A stretch of 39,417 bases of DNA from Terriglobia bacterium. Lineage in GTDB: Bacteria > Acidobacteriota > Terriglobia > Terriglobales > Acidobacteriaceae. Under the pieces are notes generated by a model. It was not told where the DNA came from, made no database searches, and was given only the letters and a program-made list of their open reading frames with translations. Numbering within the stretch: the first letter of the stretch is position 1; every line of letters begins with the position of its first letter. Position numbers and translations under genes: made by a program. Shown here one piece after another: positions 1 through 6,892 of the stretch. The stretch lies in assembly GCA_032252755.1 (NCBI GenBank), contig JAVUPY010000091.1, positions 1 through 39,417 of the forward strand. The letters are read 5' to 3'.

Positions 1-97
1 GGTCCGGCGGCCCTCACCGTGACTGAATCAGGACAAAGCTATACTTGGGACGCGGCGCTGAACTATCAATAAGGTCACGCAGAGGACGGTGGTTTGA

Positions 98-301
98 CAG
101 GAATTTTGTGAGTGGACAGGTTCTGACATTGTGGCGTGAGCTGGCAATCTGAAGTTGGTTATGAACACAATGGGGCACACCGACGTGCCCACTGCCATGA
201 AGTATCAACACCCGGAGTTCGAGATTGTGCGTGAAGTTTTAAATTCACGGCACATTCCACGGCACACCGGGGTAACAGGCAACTTGGAAAACAACCGGTA
301 A
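98..301 (+). pseudogene. Decayed C-terminal fragment of a tyrosine integrase
   Basis: Reading the + strand in the frame that ends at TAA 299-301 gives a tail containing GNLKLVMNTMGHTDVPTAMK followed by YQHPEFEIVREVLNSR. This is the last part of a tyrosine-recombinase catalytic domain: an (M)GH(T/S) box, then a Tyr (in the KYQHP stretch) where the nucleophile is expected. Upstream the same frame hits TGA at 137 and at 95, and no HxLR box can be read, so only a broken remnant survives. It ends 15 bp before the left attachment repeat. It differs in sequence from the intact integrase to its right (LLGHTQPQTTARYAHL), so it belongs to another, older element. The start is arbitrary. Confidence 0.6.
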
Positions 302-396
302 GTCGTTGAAAAGAATTTGGCTGCCCCCCAGGGATTCGAACCCCGATATGCTGATCCAGAGTGTTCTGTTCGCCACAAGTGCTATCAACGACTTAC
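298..396. repeat. 12-bp inverted repeat flanking the left attachment core
   Basis: GTAAGTCGTTGA at 298-309 is repeated in inverted form as TCAACGACTTAC at 385-396. The arms enclose the 46-bp att repeat: one arm lies in the flank outside the element, the other inside. The right attachment site has no such arms. The pairing is exact, but its function (recombinase or host-factor binding, or remnant structure) is unknown. Confidence 0.6.
317..362. repeat. Left attachment repeat (tRNA-Gln 3' fragment)
   Basis: This 46-bp sequence is identical to 9119-9164 and corresponds to the tRNA-Gln 3' part from the anticodon loop to the CCA end. To the right of 362 the sequence departs from the tRNA, so this is the displaced copy made by integration. 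The integrase gene begins 139 bp away. Confidence 0.93.
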
Positions 397-449
397 GAAT
401 GCTATATTGATAACAAAGGATTTATCTTGACTAAGCCTGCCACGAAAAG

Positions 450-479
450 CACAATATGGACACCATTGGACATATTGTG
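450..479. promoter_or_regulatory. Palindromic operator-like site upstream of the integrase
   Basis: CACAATATG (450-458) and CATATTGTG (471-479) form a perfect 9-bp inverted repeat with a 12-bp spacer, so the half-site centres lie 21 bp apart, about two helical turns. It ends 21 bp before the integrase ATG. A dimeric repressor or excisionase binding here could control int; this role is inferred. Confidence 0.45.
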
Positions 480-497
480 GTGACAAGGTGGTGACAA
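478..497 (+). repeat. 20-bp repeat, copy 1 (candidate integrase arm site)
   Basis: TGGTGACAAGGTGGTGACAA occurs exactly three times in the window: here, at 8983-9002 and at 9054-9073, all in the same orientation and all near element ends. Each copy is itself a double TGGTGACAA with an 11-bp period. This copy lies immediately upstream of the integrase ATG at 501. Confidence 0.7.
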
Positions 498-500
498 GAA

Positions 501-1805
501 ATGCCTAGATTCGAAATCACCGATAAGCTGATAAAGGTCTTACAACCGCCTCCAAGCGGCAACCGCATTCATTTTGGTGACCTCCCTGGATTCGGAGTCC
601 GCATCTCCAGCGGCGGCGCAATCGCCTTCGTTTACACATACCGGAATGCGCACGGGCAAAAGCGGCTGATGAAAATTGGCCGATACCCGTCAACATCCTG
701 CACCCAGGCCCGCACAAAGGCTCTCAAGTATCAGAACCTTGTGGAAAACGGTCGAGATCCGCTCGCAGAAAAACAGGCGAACTGCGACTCGCCTACCTTT
801 GCGGACCTCTCCCGCGAATACCTCGCCGATCCCGAGACATCGAAAAAGCGCGCGTCAACGATGCGCAATGAACGGCAGATGCTCGCAACGATCATCAATA
901 AAAACCTGGGCACGCTGCTAGTGCAGAACATCACTCGCAACGATATCGCGCGATTGCACGCATCGTTGAAGGCGACGCCATACCGCGCGAATCGAGTACT
1001 CGCCCTACTCTCGACAATGTTCTCGTTCGCAATGGAGCGAACGTTGCGCACAGACAATCCAGCAAAGGGTGTTAAGAGATACCCCGAACACAAACGCGAA
1101 GCGATGTTGACCGAAGAGCAGCTCGAGCGCCTCTCGACAGCGCTGGCATCTTACCCGGACTTGGCGCGTGACGAATCGGACCGCCTCGCGAGAGAGAGCG
1201 CGGCGAACGCTATTCGACTCCTATTACTGACCGGCGCACGTGAAAATGAAGTGCTGCAGGCCGCCTGGGCCGAGTTTGACCTGGGCCGCGCGGTATGGAC
1301 TAAGCCAAGCCATCACACAAAACAGAAGAAAACGGAGCACGTTGCTCTCAGCGATGCGGCGCTCGAATTGCTGCAGAGCATGGAAAAGAAGAAATCCGGC
1401 GAACATCTCTTCCCTGGAAACAAAACTGAGAAGGACAAAACGGAAAAAGCGCGCGCTACCATTCGGCGGCCTTGGGTCCAAGTGCTGAAAGCTGCAGGCC
1501 TCGCGGAGAGAATCGAAAAAGAGGGTAAGCGCCTGGTGCGCGATGCATCTGGCAAGCTGGTTCGGCGAAAGATCATTCAGTACAAACCCGTGTTCCGCAT
1601 CCATGACCTCAGGCACAATTTCGCATCGCATCTTGTCTCGCGCGGCGTGTCTCTTCACATTGTTGGCAAGCTGCTGGGGCACACGCAACCCCAAACCACC
1701 GCTCGCTATGCTCACCTGTCGGACAGTCCGTTGCGCGACGCTGCGAATCAGTTTGGGCTAATTGTCACAAGAGGCGGCAAGATTTCTGCCCAAAGCACTC
1801 GATAG
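501..1805 (+). CDS. int: P4-type site-specific tyrosine recombinase (integrase)
   Basis: The protein has 434 aa and should catalyse integration and excision of the element at tRNA-Gln. Residues about 1-95 form the DUF4102-type arm-binding domain typical of P4-like integrases (FGDLPGFGVRISSGG and a KRLMKIGRYP motif). Residues about 98-190 are the core-binding SAM-like domain. The catalytic domain follows: Arg247 in TGARENE, Lys274 as the likely beta-hairpin lysine, His368 and Arg371 in HDLRH, His394 in LLGH, and nucleophile Tyr403 in TTARYAHL. All catalytic residues are present. The ATG at 501 follows the 20-bp repeat directly with no strong Shine-Dalgarno, though it matches the family N-terminus. 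The gene lies beside the displaced att copy, at the end opposite the intact tRNA, and is followed by a terminator at 1829. Confidence 0.95.
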   Translation: MPRFEITDKLIKVLQPPPSGNRIHFGDLPGFGVRISSGGAIAFVYTYRNAHGQKRLMKIGRYPSTSCTQARTKALKYQNLVENGRDPLAEKQANCDSPTFADLSREYLADPETSKKRASTMRNERQMLATIINKNLGTLLVQNITRNDIARLHASLKATPYRANRVLALLSTMFSFAMERTLRTDNPAKGVKRYPEHKREAMLTEEQLERLSTALASYPDLARDESDRLARESAANAIRLLLLTGARENEVLQAAWAEFDLGRAVWTKPSHHTKQKKTEHVALSDAALELLQSMEKKKSGEHLFPGNKTEKDKTEKARATIRRPWVQVLKAAGLAERIEKEGKRLVRDASGKLVRRKIIQYKPVFRIHDLRHNFASHLVSRGVSLHIVGKLLGHTQPQTTARYAHLSDSPLRDAANQFGLIVTRGGKISAQSTR

Positions 1806-1828
1806 ATAAACTCTGAAACCCACGCTAA

Positions 1829-1853
1829 GAAAGGGTCCAATGTGGACCCTTTC
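1829..1853. terminator. Bidirectional terminator between int and the CGNR gene
   Basis: GAAAGGGTCC (1829-1838) pairs perfectly with GGACCCTTTC (1844-1853) around the loop AATGT, followed by pyrimidine-rich CTCTTTC. It sits between the convergent genes ending at 1805 (+) and 1892 (-), so it probably ends both transcripts. Confidence 0.75.
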
Positions 1854-1873
1854 CTCTTTCCCCCTTGTTTTCT

Positions 1874-1889
1874 TTGCAGACGTTTGCAC
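1874..1889 (-). repeat. Element palindrome, copy 1
   Basis: On the minus strand this reads GTGCAAACGTCTGCAA, identical over 16 bp to 8516-8531 on the plus strand. The core is one base off the perfect palindrome TGCAGACGTCTGCA. It lies just downstream of the int terminator and touches the 3' end of the CGNR gene (stop at 1892). Confidence 0.6.
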
Positions 1890-1891
1890 AA

Positions 1892-2563
1892 CTACTCACC
1901 TTTGCGATTCTTACCGTATTTCTTTCGCCAATGGTTCCTCTTCTGTTCTCTGAGCGCCTCCTGGGCGCACTTCTCGTCACAGTACTTCTGACCTTTACGA
2001 GCAAAAAAGTAAGGCTGTTGGCACTCGGGATTAACACAGACCCGCGCTCTGTCGGCAATTCCTTGGAAGTGATACACGGCTTGTTCGAAGGGCGTCAGGG
2101 GTGGCGGCTCATCCCTTTGTTGCTGAAAATGTTCCATGCTATCGCGAGTTTCTCGTTTCAAACTCGTCTCGAAAATCTGCTTATATTCTTCTCTGACCCT
2201 GAAAATCTGCCATTCCCTCCGTCGCAGATCCTCTGCTTGCCATGCGCGACGAAGGTATCGAGCGACCTCCGAAATGTAAGCGTGTGGCAGGCCGTGAAAT
2301 TCAACCGGGAACGATTCTGGGTACCGTTTCATCAGTCGCACCATGCCATCCCAAACTCGCCGAGCTTGCGTTTCTTCTGTTGGTGTCAGGGGCGACAAAC
2401 CCGCGCTGAGTGGCTCACCTTGCATCGTCTGAGTAATTGCTAGCCAAGACACTGTGGCGGGCCAGTCGGGAAGGTTTGCCCAATCTGTCAGCAGCGCCTC
2501 CGCTCGGGCAGGCCGAAGTTTCTTTCCTAGAAATAAATCGGGCGATTTCTTACTAGTACTCAT
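1892..2563 (-). CDS. CGNR-type zinc-finger protein
   Basis: The protein has 223 aa. The C-terminal part carries a four-cysteine motif, Cys176, Cys181, Cys195 and Cys199 (CVNPEC, then QKYCDEKC), followed by a strongly basic tail (REQKRNHWRKKYGKNRKG). This matches the CGNR zinc-finger module found in putative transcription factors. The N-terminal 170 residues are helical-looking and rich in Arg and Trp; I recognise no other domain. The gene is transcribed divergently from the early gene block starting at 2672, across a spacer with two inverted repeats. That position suits a lysogeny-type regulator, but this is inference. It converges on int. The start ATG at 2563 has only a weak ribosome-binding site. 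Confidence 0.8.
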   Translation of the reverse strand: MSTSKKSPDLFLGKKLRPARAEALLTDWANLPDWPATVSWLAITQTMQGEPLSAGLSPLTPTEETQARRVWDGMVRLMKRYPESFPVEFHGLPHAYISEVARYLRRAWQAEDLRRREWQIFRVREEYKQIFETSLKRETRDSMEHFQQQRDEPPPLTPFEQAVYHFQGIADRARVCVNPECQQPYFFARKGQKYCDEKCAQEALREQKRNHWRKKYGKNRKGE

Positions 2564-2580
2564 GGACTACTCGCTTTCCT

Positions 2581-2640
2581 CTTGCGCTCGATTTGCAGAA
2601 AGCGCAAGTATAGCACGAAACAAATTGTAGATTGTTTTCG
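2581..2640. promoter_or_regulatory. Divergent control region with two inverted repeats
   Basis: The spacer between the CGNR gene (start 2563, -) and the early block (start 2672, +) contains a perfect inverted repeat, CTTGCGCT (2581-2588) and AGCGCAAG (2601-2608), with half-site centres 20 bp apart. A second, imperfect one follows: CGAAACAA (from 2616) and TTGTTTTCG (to 2640). A TATAGC sequence at 2609-2614 could be a -10 box for the rightward genes, without a clear -35. This arrangement resembles a genetic-switch operator; no binding protein can be named. Confidence 0.5.
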
Positions 2641-2671
2641 CGGTTCACGTTCGCAATGTGCTGGAGGGAAG

Positions 2672-3130
2672 ATGCGATTCACTGAGCAAAAGCTGACGAT
2701 GGCTGAAGCAGCGAGCGTCGCGGGCTACCCCGACAAACTGCTTCAAGATGCCCTAGCAAAGAACACCCTGCAGGGCTGCGGCGTGAAAGATGCGCGCCTG
2801 GGCCGGTGGTTCTTCTCCCCTTCCGATGCTCTGGGCCTGACGGTCGCGGCGCTGCTGGCACCTCAGTTGAAGCTCTCCGAGCGCTTCCACGTGGCAGGGA
2901 TCGTTGCCGAACACGTTGAGACGCACATTGACGAAAGCGGCGAACTCAACGGGCCTGCTGAGATGACGATGGTATTTGGCGGCGTCTGGCCCGAATTACT
3001 TCCAGAGGTGAGCACACCGCCGGAAGTTGACGAATTGCGTCAGCAGTATCGGCCCTTTGTCGTTGTCCCAGTGAAGATGATCTTGAAGCGAGTACTTGCT
3101 CGAATCGCCAAGCTTTCCCAGGAGGGCTGA
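2672..3130 (+). CDS. Small putative DNA-binding protein of the element
   Basis: The protein has 152 aa from ATG 2672, chosen because GGAGGG lies 5-6 bases upstream; an earlier in-frame start at 2582 lacks such a site and would run through the operator repeats. The N-terminus (KLTMAEAASVAGYPDKLLQD, then GRWFFSPSDALGLTVAALL) resembles a MerR-like helix-turn-helix with a wing. The rest is unrecognised. Its stop overlaps the next ATG (TGATG), so the two are probably translationally coupled. It is the first gene of the rightward block. A regulatory or replication-accessory role is possible but not shown. Confidence 0.65.
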   Translation: MRFTEQKLTMAEAASVAGYPDKLLQDALAKNTLQGCGVKDARLGRWFFSPSDALGLTVAALLAPQLKLSERFHVAGIVAEHVETHIDESGELNGPAEMTMVFGGVWPELLPEVSTPPEVDELRQQYRPFVVVPVKMILKRVLARIAKLSQEG

Positions 3131-3375
3131 TGAACGTCGAAAGCGAAATCGTCGGCCAAACAACAAACGTACTCGCAGGCTATCTGACGCGCCCGCAGCT
3201 TGCGGTGCAGCTCGGTAAATCAACGCGGTGCTTGCATCGCTGGGAGACGGATGGTAGCGGGCCGCCGGTCACGCGCCTGGGCAAGCTGGTTCTGTACAAG
3301 GTCGAATCGGTACGCGAGTGGCTTGCAGCCCTGGAAGCGCGCACTGAGCGATGTGGACGCGGGAGGCGGCGATAG
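3130..3375 (+). CDS. AlpA/excisionase-like helix-turn-helix protein
   Basis: The protein has 81 aa. The centre reads YLTRPQLAVQLGKSTRCLHR, then WETDGSGPPVTRLGKLVLYK and VESVREWL. This is the usual layout of the HTH_17/AlpA-type winged helix: helix-turn-helix, a tryptophan before a basic loop, a GK.LY strand, and a final helix ending in WL. Such proteins act as excisionases or transcription activators in P4-like elements and phages. It overlaps the preceding gene by 1 bp, and the next gene starts on the following base, so the three form one operon. AGGAGG lies just upstream of the ATG. Confidence 0.8.
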   Translation: MNVESEIVGQTTNVLAGYLTRPQLAVQLGKSTRCLHRWETDGSGPPVTRLGKLVLYKVESVREWLAALEARTERCGRGRRR

Positions 3376-4014
3376 ATGAGCTGGAAGTGCTCAGGCTGGG
3401 TCAAAGAGCAAACGGTCACGCCAAGCGGGGAGCGGCTGCTTATCAGCGAGAAGTTTGTGTGGTTGGTCCTCGCCGACTACCACAACACAGCGAAGGCAGC
3501 GGCGTGGCCCTCTGTACCGAACTTGGCGCGTGAATGCCTGATGGAAGAACGGACCTGTTATCGCGTAATCAGTGAGTTGGAACGCAAGTTGTGTATCGTG
3601 CGCCGTCGCAACGGTACCGGTCGCGGCGCAAAGAATGAATATCTGTTTGTGGGCTTCGACGTGACCATCGAACAGGCGCGGGAGTTGCAGAAACCCTCTG
3701 ACAAAGGGTGTCAGATTGTCACCCTTCGTGAGGCTAAGAACCCTGACACGCGACTCACCCTTCCCACTTCTGAAAGGGTGACAGAAACGCGCGGTATACC
3801 TGACAGGATACCTGACAAGAATACTGACACGAATACTGACACGATTTCCGGCGATGCGATTGAAAACAAAGAAAACCAGACGACAACCGGTTTTAGAACC
3901 GGTTTTAGAACCGGTCTTAGAACCGGTAACAGCGAGCCGGAAGGAAGCGCGGACGAAGCGATCATTCGAGAAACGCTGAGGAACGGATTCGAGTATGACA
4001 GTTACAAACATTGA
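3376..4014 (+). CDS. Replication initiator-like protein (lambda O-like layout)
   Basis: The protein has 212 aa. Residues about 20-95 look like a winged helix-turn-helix of the kind in replisome-organiser proteins (WLVLADYHN, then WPSVPNLARECLMEERTCYR and VISELERK). From about residue 115 the sequence becomes low-complexity and repeats short units (DRIPDKNTDTNTDT, then FRTGFRTGLRTG). Those units are encoded by nearly identical 12-bp DNA repeats. The following gene is a DnaC-like loader overlapping by 20 bp. An initiator with internal repeats followed by a helicase loader is the arrangement of lambda O-ori-P and related phages. The initiator function is inferred from layout and HTH; sequence identity to a known family is not proven. 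Confidence 0.7.
   Translation: MSWKCSGWVKEQTVTPSGERLLISEKFVWLVLADYHNTAKAAAWPSVPNLARECLMEERTCYRVISELERKLCIVRRRNGTGRGAKNEYLFVGFDVTIEQARELQKPSDKGCQIVTLREAKNPDTRLTLPTSERVTETRGIPDRIPDKNTDTNTDTISGDAIENKENQTTTGFRTGFRTGLRTGNSEPEGSADEAIIRETLRNGFEYDSYKH
3796..3842 (+). repeat. Iteron-like 12-bp repeats, set A
   Basis: ATACCTGACA occurs at 3796-3805 and 3808-3817, then GAATACTGACAC at 3819-3830 and 3831-3842; both pairs have a 12-bp period. CTGACA/TGTCAG motifs also occur just upstream (about 3696-3715 and 3741-3748). They lie in the initiator-like gene. Confidence 0.6.
3885..3927 (+). repeat. Iteron-like 12-bp repeats, set B (candidate origin)
   Basis: AACCGGTTTTAG is repeated at 3885-3896 and 3897-3908, then with one change at 3909-3920 (AACCGGTCTTAG), and partly at 3921-3927. 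Each unit carries the palindrome ACCGGT. Identity at the DNA level, including third codon positions, is more than the repeated peptide (FRTG) would need. Together with set A this is a candidate replication origin. Confidence 0.6.
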
Positions 4015-4678
4015 CTGCGCAGTGTGCAGTGGCACTGGGTTTCGATACATTGGCGAACCGCATCACGAACGCGCGGTGCGCTGCGAATGCCTCAAGCAAG
4101 CCGTGATCGATTCCACATTGCCTCCCCGGTATCGCGGAGCGAGCCTGGAGCAATTCGAAGAGCGTGCTGCGAACTTCGTGCGGTTGTGGCTCACGATGCC
4201 GACCGATGGCCTGTTCGTAACTGGGCCGGTTGGCACTGGCAAGACGCATCTCGCATGTGCGCTGGCGCGCACTGCGATTGACCTGGGAAAGCGCGTTTCG
4301 TTCGTGCGTTGCTGCGACCTGTACGCAGAGATTCGCAGGACGTTCAACGATGAGACAGGCAGCACCGAAGGCGACATCCTGGACCGATATGCGAGCGCGC
4401 CAATCCTTGTGCTCGATGACTTTGGAGCAGGCAGCCTGAGTGATTTCGAAAGGCGCACAGCGCTCGACATCATCGATTCGAGACTGAACCACAGGCGGCC
4501 AACAGTCGTAACTACGAACCTCGCATTGACTCGCATTCGAGAGGTAATGGACGAACGCATCGCATCGAGACTCAGCAGCTTCACACCGTTCCGTCTGATT
4601 GGACCAGATCGAAGGGCGCAAGGTACTCCCCCAGGGGTGCGGCCTGCGGGTAACGCGCGAGCCGCGACTTGTCTCTAG
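3995..4678 (+). CDS. DnaC/IstB-like AAA+ helicase loader
   Basis: The protein has 227 aa. An N-terminal metal-binding pattern (Cys8, Cys11, Cys30, Cys32) is followed by an AAA+ core: Walker A GPVGTGKT at 77-84, Walker B ILVLDDFG with Asp141-Asp142, a sensor-1 strand ending in VVTTN near residue 175, and an arginine-containing IASRL motif. This is the DnaC-type helicase loader family, which would load the host replicative helicase at the element origin. The ATG lies 20 bp inside the upstream initiator-like gene, so translation is probably coupled. The C-terminal ~25 residues are Gly/Pro/Arg-rich and unlike the family. After the stop, 237 bp contain no convincing gene before the capsid gene. 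Confidence 0.88.
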   Translation: MTVTNIDCAVCSGTGFRYIGEPHHERAVRCECLKQAVIDSTLPPRYRGASLEQFEERAANFVRLWLTMPTDGLFVTGPVGTGKTHLACALARTAIDLGKRVSFVRCCDLYAEIRRTFNDETGSTEGDILDRYASAPILVLDDFGAGSLSDFERRTALDIIDSRLNHRRPTVVTTNLALTRIREVMDERIASRLSSFTPFRLIGPDRRAQGTPPGVRPAGNARAATCL

Positions 4679-4859
4679 CAAAGTCGCAAAAATGTAGGTT
4701 GATTTCGGGTTATCGAGGTTGATTTTGGATTCCGAAAAGGACAACACGGAGCAAGCGCAAAACGACGGGCAATCCCCCATTGCGGAAGTTCCCGTCCTTC
4801 GTGATCCCAAGCACTTCGGTCGGATTCGCAACGGCATATCCGACCTGGGGAGATCTAAG

Positions 4860-4873
4860 TGCAGGCGTCTGCA
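4860..4873 (+). repeat. Element palindrome, copy 2, upstream of the capsid gene
   Basis: TGCAGGCGTCTGCA differs by one base from the palindrome TGCAGACGTCTGCA; flanking G and C extend the dyad to 16 bp. It lies 43 bp before the capsid ATG at 4916, in the 237-bp gap after the helicase-loader gene. That is a suitable place for an operator of the capsid/portal genes. Confidence 0.6.
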
Positions 4874-4915
4874 CAAAGCGGGCGGGGAGTTTCAAACCGG
4901 CCTGGGAGGGAAAAC

Positions 4916-6742
4916 ATGCAATCGGTAACACCAACAAAATTGCCGGTTCTGCATCGCTCGATGTCACTAGAACGCGCGGCTTCCGGCGACGTCAGTCTGA
5001 GCCTTACGAGTGATGCGCCAGTCGAGCGTTGGTTCGGAATCGAAATTCTGGACCACACGCCCGACGCTATTGTCACCACTCGGGCAAAGGACGGACTGCC
5101 ACTGCTCTTCAATCACGATGAAGCGCAACTCATCGGGCGACTGGAAAACATGCGCGTCGCAAAAGGTCGCACTCGTTTCTCCGTCCGGTTTGCGGCAAAT
5201 GACGCGCTCGCCCAGGAGAAGCGCTCGCTAGTCGAGGATGGAATTTTGCGCGACGCGAGTGCGGGTTACATCGTTCACGCAATGGAAGAGCGCGGGCAGG
5301 ATGCCCAGGGCCGCAAGATTTTTCACGTCACAAAATGGGAACCCTACGAAGGTTCGCTGGTTGCGGTGCCCGCCGATCCCGGCGTCGGCGTTGGTCGCAG
5401 CGCAGCGCGCGAAGAATACCCCGTAGCAATACGGGCGAATCAAAATCCGGCTTCGGCCGCAAAGAGGAATCACAACATGAATCAGAACATCACCGTTAAC
5501 GCCGATCCCGCCGCGGCCGAGTTTGAACGGCAAACCGCAATTCGCGCGCTCGGCAAGATGCACAACATGGACCTCGAAGCTCTACTCAACGACCAGAACG
5601 TCACGGTTGACCGCGCGCGTGAGGTCGTTCTCAACTCGCTATCTCGCGGTGCGAGATCCGTTTCGCAGCCTGCGGGTGACGATGGCGGCTCAACGCTGAT
5701 CGAGTTGAACCAGCGCGAGAGAGAGCGCTATTCCGTCCGTTCCGCCATTCTCTCGGCGATGACGGGCGAGAACAGCTTCGAACGCGAAATATCGCACGAT
5801 TTCTGCAAGCGCACGGGCCGCCGAACTGGGGACAAGTTCTCTCTTTGGGTGCCCTATCGCACAGGGCAGCGAGCTGCGCACACGCTCAACATCACCACCG
5901 CTACCCAGGGGCAGGAATTAGCGCCGACGTTGCTGCCAGACGTAATCGAATACCTGTACAAACAGGTTGTCTGCGTCGCGGCGGGCGCTCGCGTACTGAG
6001 TGGCCTCGTGGGGAAAGTCGCTTTCCCGCGAATGACCGGCAACACGGCAGCTTCAATGAAGGCGGAAAGCATCGCGGCGGCGCAGTCCGACGTGACGTTC
6101 GATCAAGTCCCGATGGAACCGCGCCGGGGCACGCTGTACACGAGCTACACTGTTGACCTGCTGCGGCAATCCTCGTTCGATGTCGAGAACCTGGTGCGCG
6201 CTGATCTCGGCAAACAAATCGCGATACTGGTTGATGCGATGGCCTTGACAGGCGACGGGAACGCGCCCAATCCGACGGGCGTGATGAACACGGCAAACAT
6301 CGGCAGCGCGACATGGACCGCCACAAGCGAACTGACGAAAACCAAGTCGATCATTGCCCTGGAATCCGCGCTGGCGGCAAAGGAAGCACTCAATGGCGCG
6401 CCCGCCTACATCACCACGCCCGAAGCCAAGGGAATGCTCAAAGGCACCGCAAAGCTCGCCAACACGTCTGGAATTGGCATCTGGGAGGGCGACCGCATGA
6501 ACGGATATGCCGCGTTCGCCTCCAACCTGATGCCGAAGGATCTGGGTGCTGGTTCTGACCACGGCATCCTGTTCGGGGATTTTTCTAACCTAATCCTGGG
6601 CGACTGGGGCGGCCTGGAATTGGTAGTAGACCCCTACACTCGAGCAAAGGAAGCTGAGGTCGCACTCATCGTGCGTCACTACTTCGATATCGCTGTGAGG
6701 CACCCGGAGTCGTTCGCGAAAATGTCCTTCGCGATTGCGTAG
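4916..6742 (+). CDS. HK97-type prohead protease fused to major capsid protein
   Basis: The protein has 608 aa from ATG 4916, which has GGGAGG 6-8 bases upstream; an in-frame GTG at 4859 is less likely. Residues about 15-165 match the Caudoviricetes prohead protease (peptidase U35-like): His67 in LLFNHDEA and Ser115 in DASAGYIV are the expected catalytic pair. A linker of about 180-250 is followed by an HK97-fold capsid domain, with phage_capsid signatures such as VRADLGKQIAILVDAMALTG, DGNAPNPTG and, near the end, GILFGDFSNLILGDWGGLEL. Such fusions are known in lambda/HK97-like phages: the protease cleaves the shell during maturation. It precedes the portal gene, the reverse of the usual portal-protease-capsid order. 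An internal ATG with a good ribosome-binding site lies at 5477. Confidence 0.92.
   Translation: MQSVTPTKLPVLHRSMSLERAASGDVSLSLTSDAPVERWFGIEILDHTPDAIVTTRAKDGLPLLFNHDEAQLIGRLENMRVAKGRTRFSVRFAANDALAQEKRSLVEDGILRDASAGYIVHAMEERGQDAQGRKIFHVTKWEPYEGSLVAVPADPGVGVGRSAAREEYPVAIRANQNPASAAKRNHNMNQNITVNADPAAAEFERQTAIRALGKMHNMDLEALLNDQNVTVDRAREVVLNSLSRGARSVSQPAGDDGGSTLIELNQRERERYSVRSAILSAMTGENSFEREISHDFCKRTGRRTGDKFSLWVPYRTGQRAAHTLNITTATQGQELAPTLLPDVIEYLYKQVVCVAAGARVLSGLVGKVAFPRMTGNTAASMKAESIAAAQSDVTFDQVPMEPRRGTLYTSYTVDLLRQSSFDVENLVRADLGKQIAILVDAMALTGDGNAPNPTGVMNTANIGSATWTATSELTKTKSIIALESALAAKEALNGAPAYITTPEAKGMLKGTAKLANTSGIGIWEGDRMNGYAAFASNLMPKDLGAGSDHGILFGDFSNLILGDWGGLELVVDPYTRAKEAEVALIVRHYFDIAVRHPESFAKMSFAIA
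5463..5479 (+). promoter_or_regulatory. Possible internal ribosome-binding site and start in the capsid fusion
   Basis: AGAGGA at 5463-5468 lies 8 bases before an in-frame ATG at 5477, at the junction between the protease and the scaffold/capsid part. Initiation there would give a separate capsid protein of about 421 aa beginning MNQNITVNAD. It is a sequence match only. Confidence 0.4.
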
Positions 6743-6753
6743 TTTCACCAGAC

Positions 6754-6782
6754 GGCGCTGTCTGTCAGCCGCAGACAGCGCC
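6754..6782 (+). terminator. Strong hairpin between capsid and portal genes
   Basis: GGCGCTGTCTG (6754-6764) and CAGACAGCGCC (6772-6782) form a perfect 11-bp stem with a 7-base loop, 12 bp after the capsid stop. No T-run follows, so it may be a partial terminator or an RNA stability/processing structure that lowers portal expression relative to capsid. A second weaker inverted repeat (GGGGAGA near 6785, TCTCCCC near 6826) follows in the same 150-bp gap. Confidence 0.55.
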
Positions 6783-6892
6783 CTGGGGAGATGACGCGCT
6801 CCTCTGCACCTCCTTAGCCGCGCGTCTCCCCTGGGGAGCGGATTCGAACTTCCGCCGAACACCGCTCCCCCACTTTTCGCTTCACAGGGCGG

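Noticed and set aside
501-1805. Integrase as transposase or XerC/D of the host
   Set aside because: The DUF4102 N-terminal domain, tRNA att repeats and adjacent element genes point to a P4-type integrase.
4859-4915. GTG 4859 as the capsid start
   Set aside because: It falls within the palindrome, lacks a ribosome-binding site, and the ATG at 4916 has GGGAGG at proper spacing.
4719-4928. 69-aa frame between the helicase-loader and capsid genes
   Set aside because: TTG start without a ribosome-binding site, no recognisable family, overlaps the capsid start and the palindrome; too weak to call.
6754-6782. Simple rho-independent terminator ending the capsid transcript
   Set aside because: The stem is strong but lacks a U-tract, so complete termination before the portal gene is not supported; kept as a hairpin of uncertain role.
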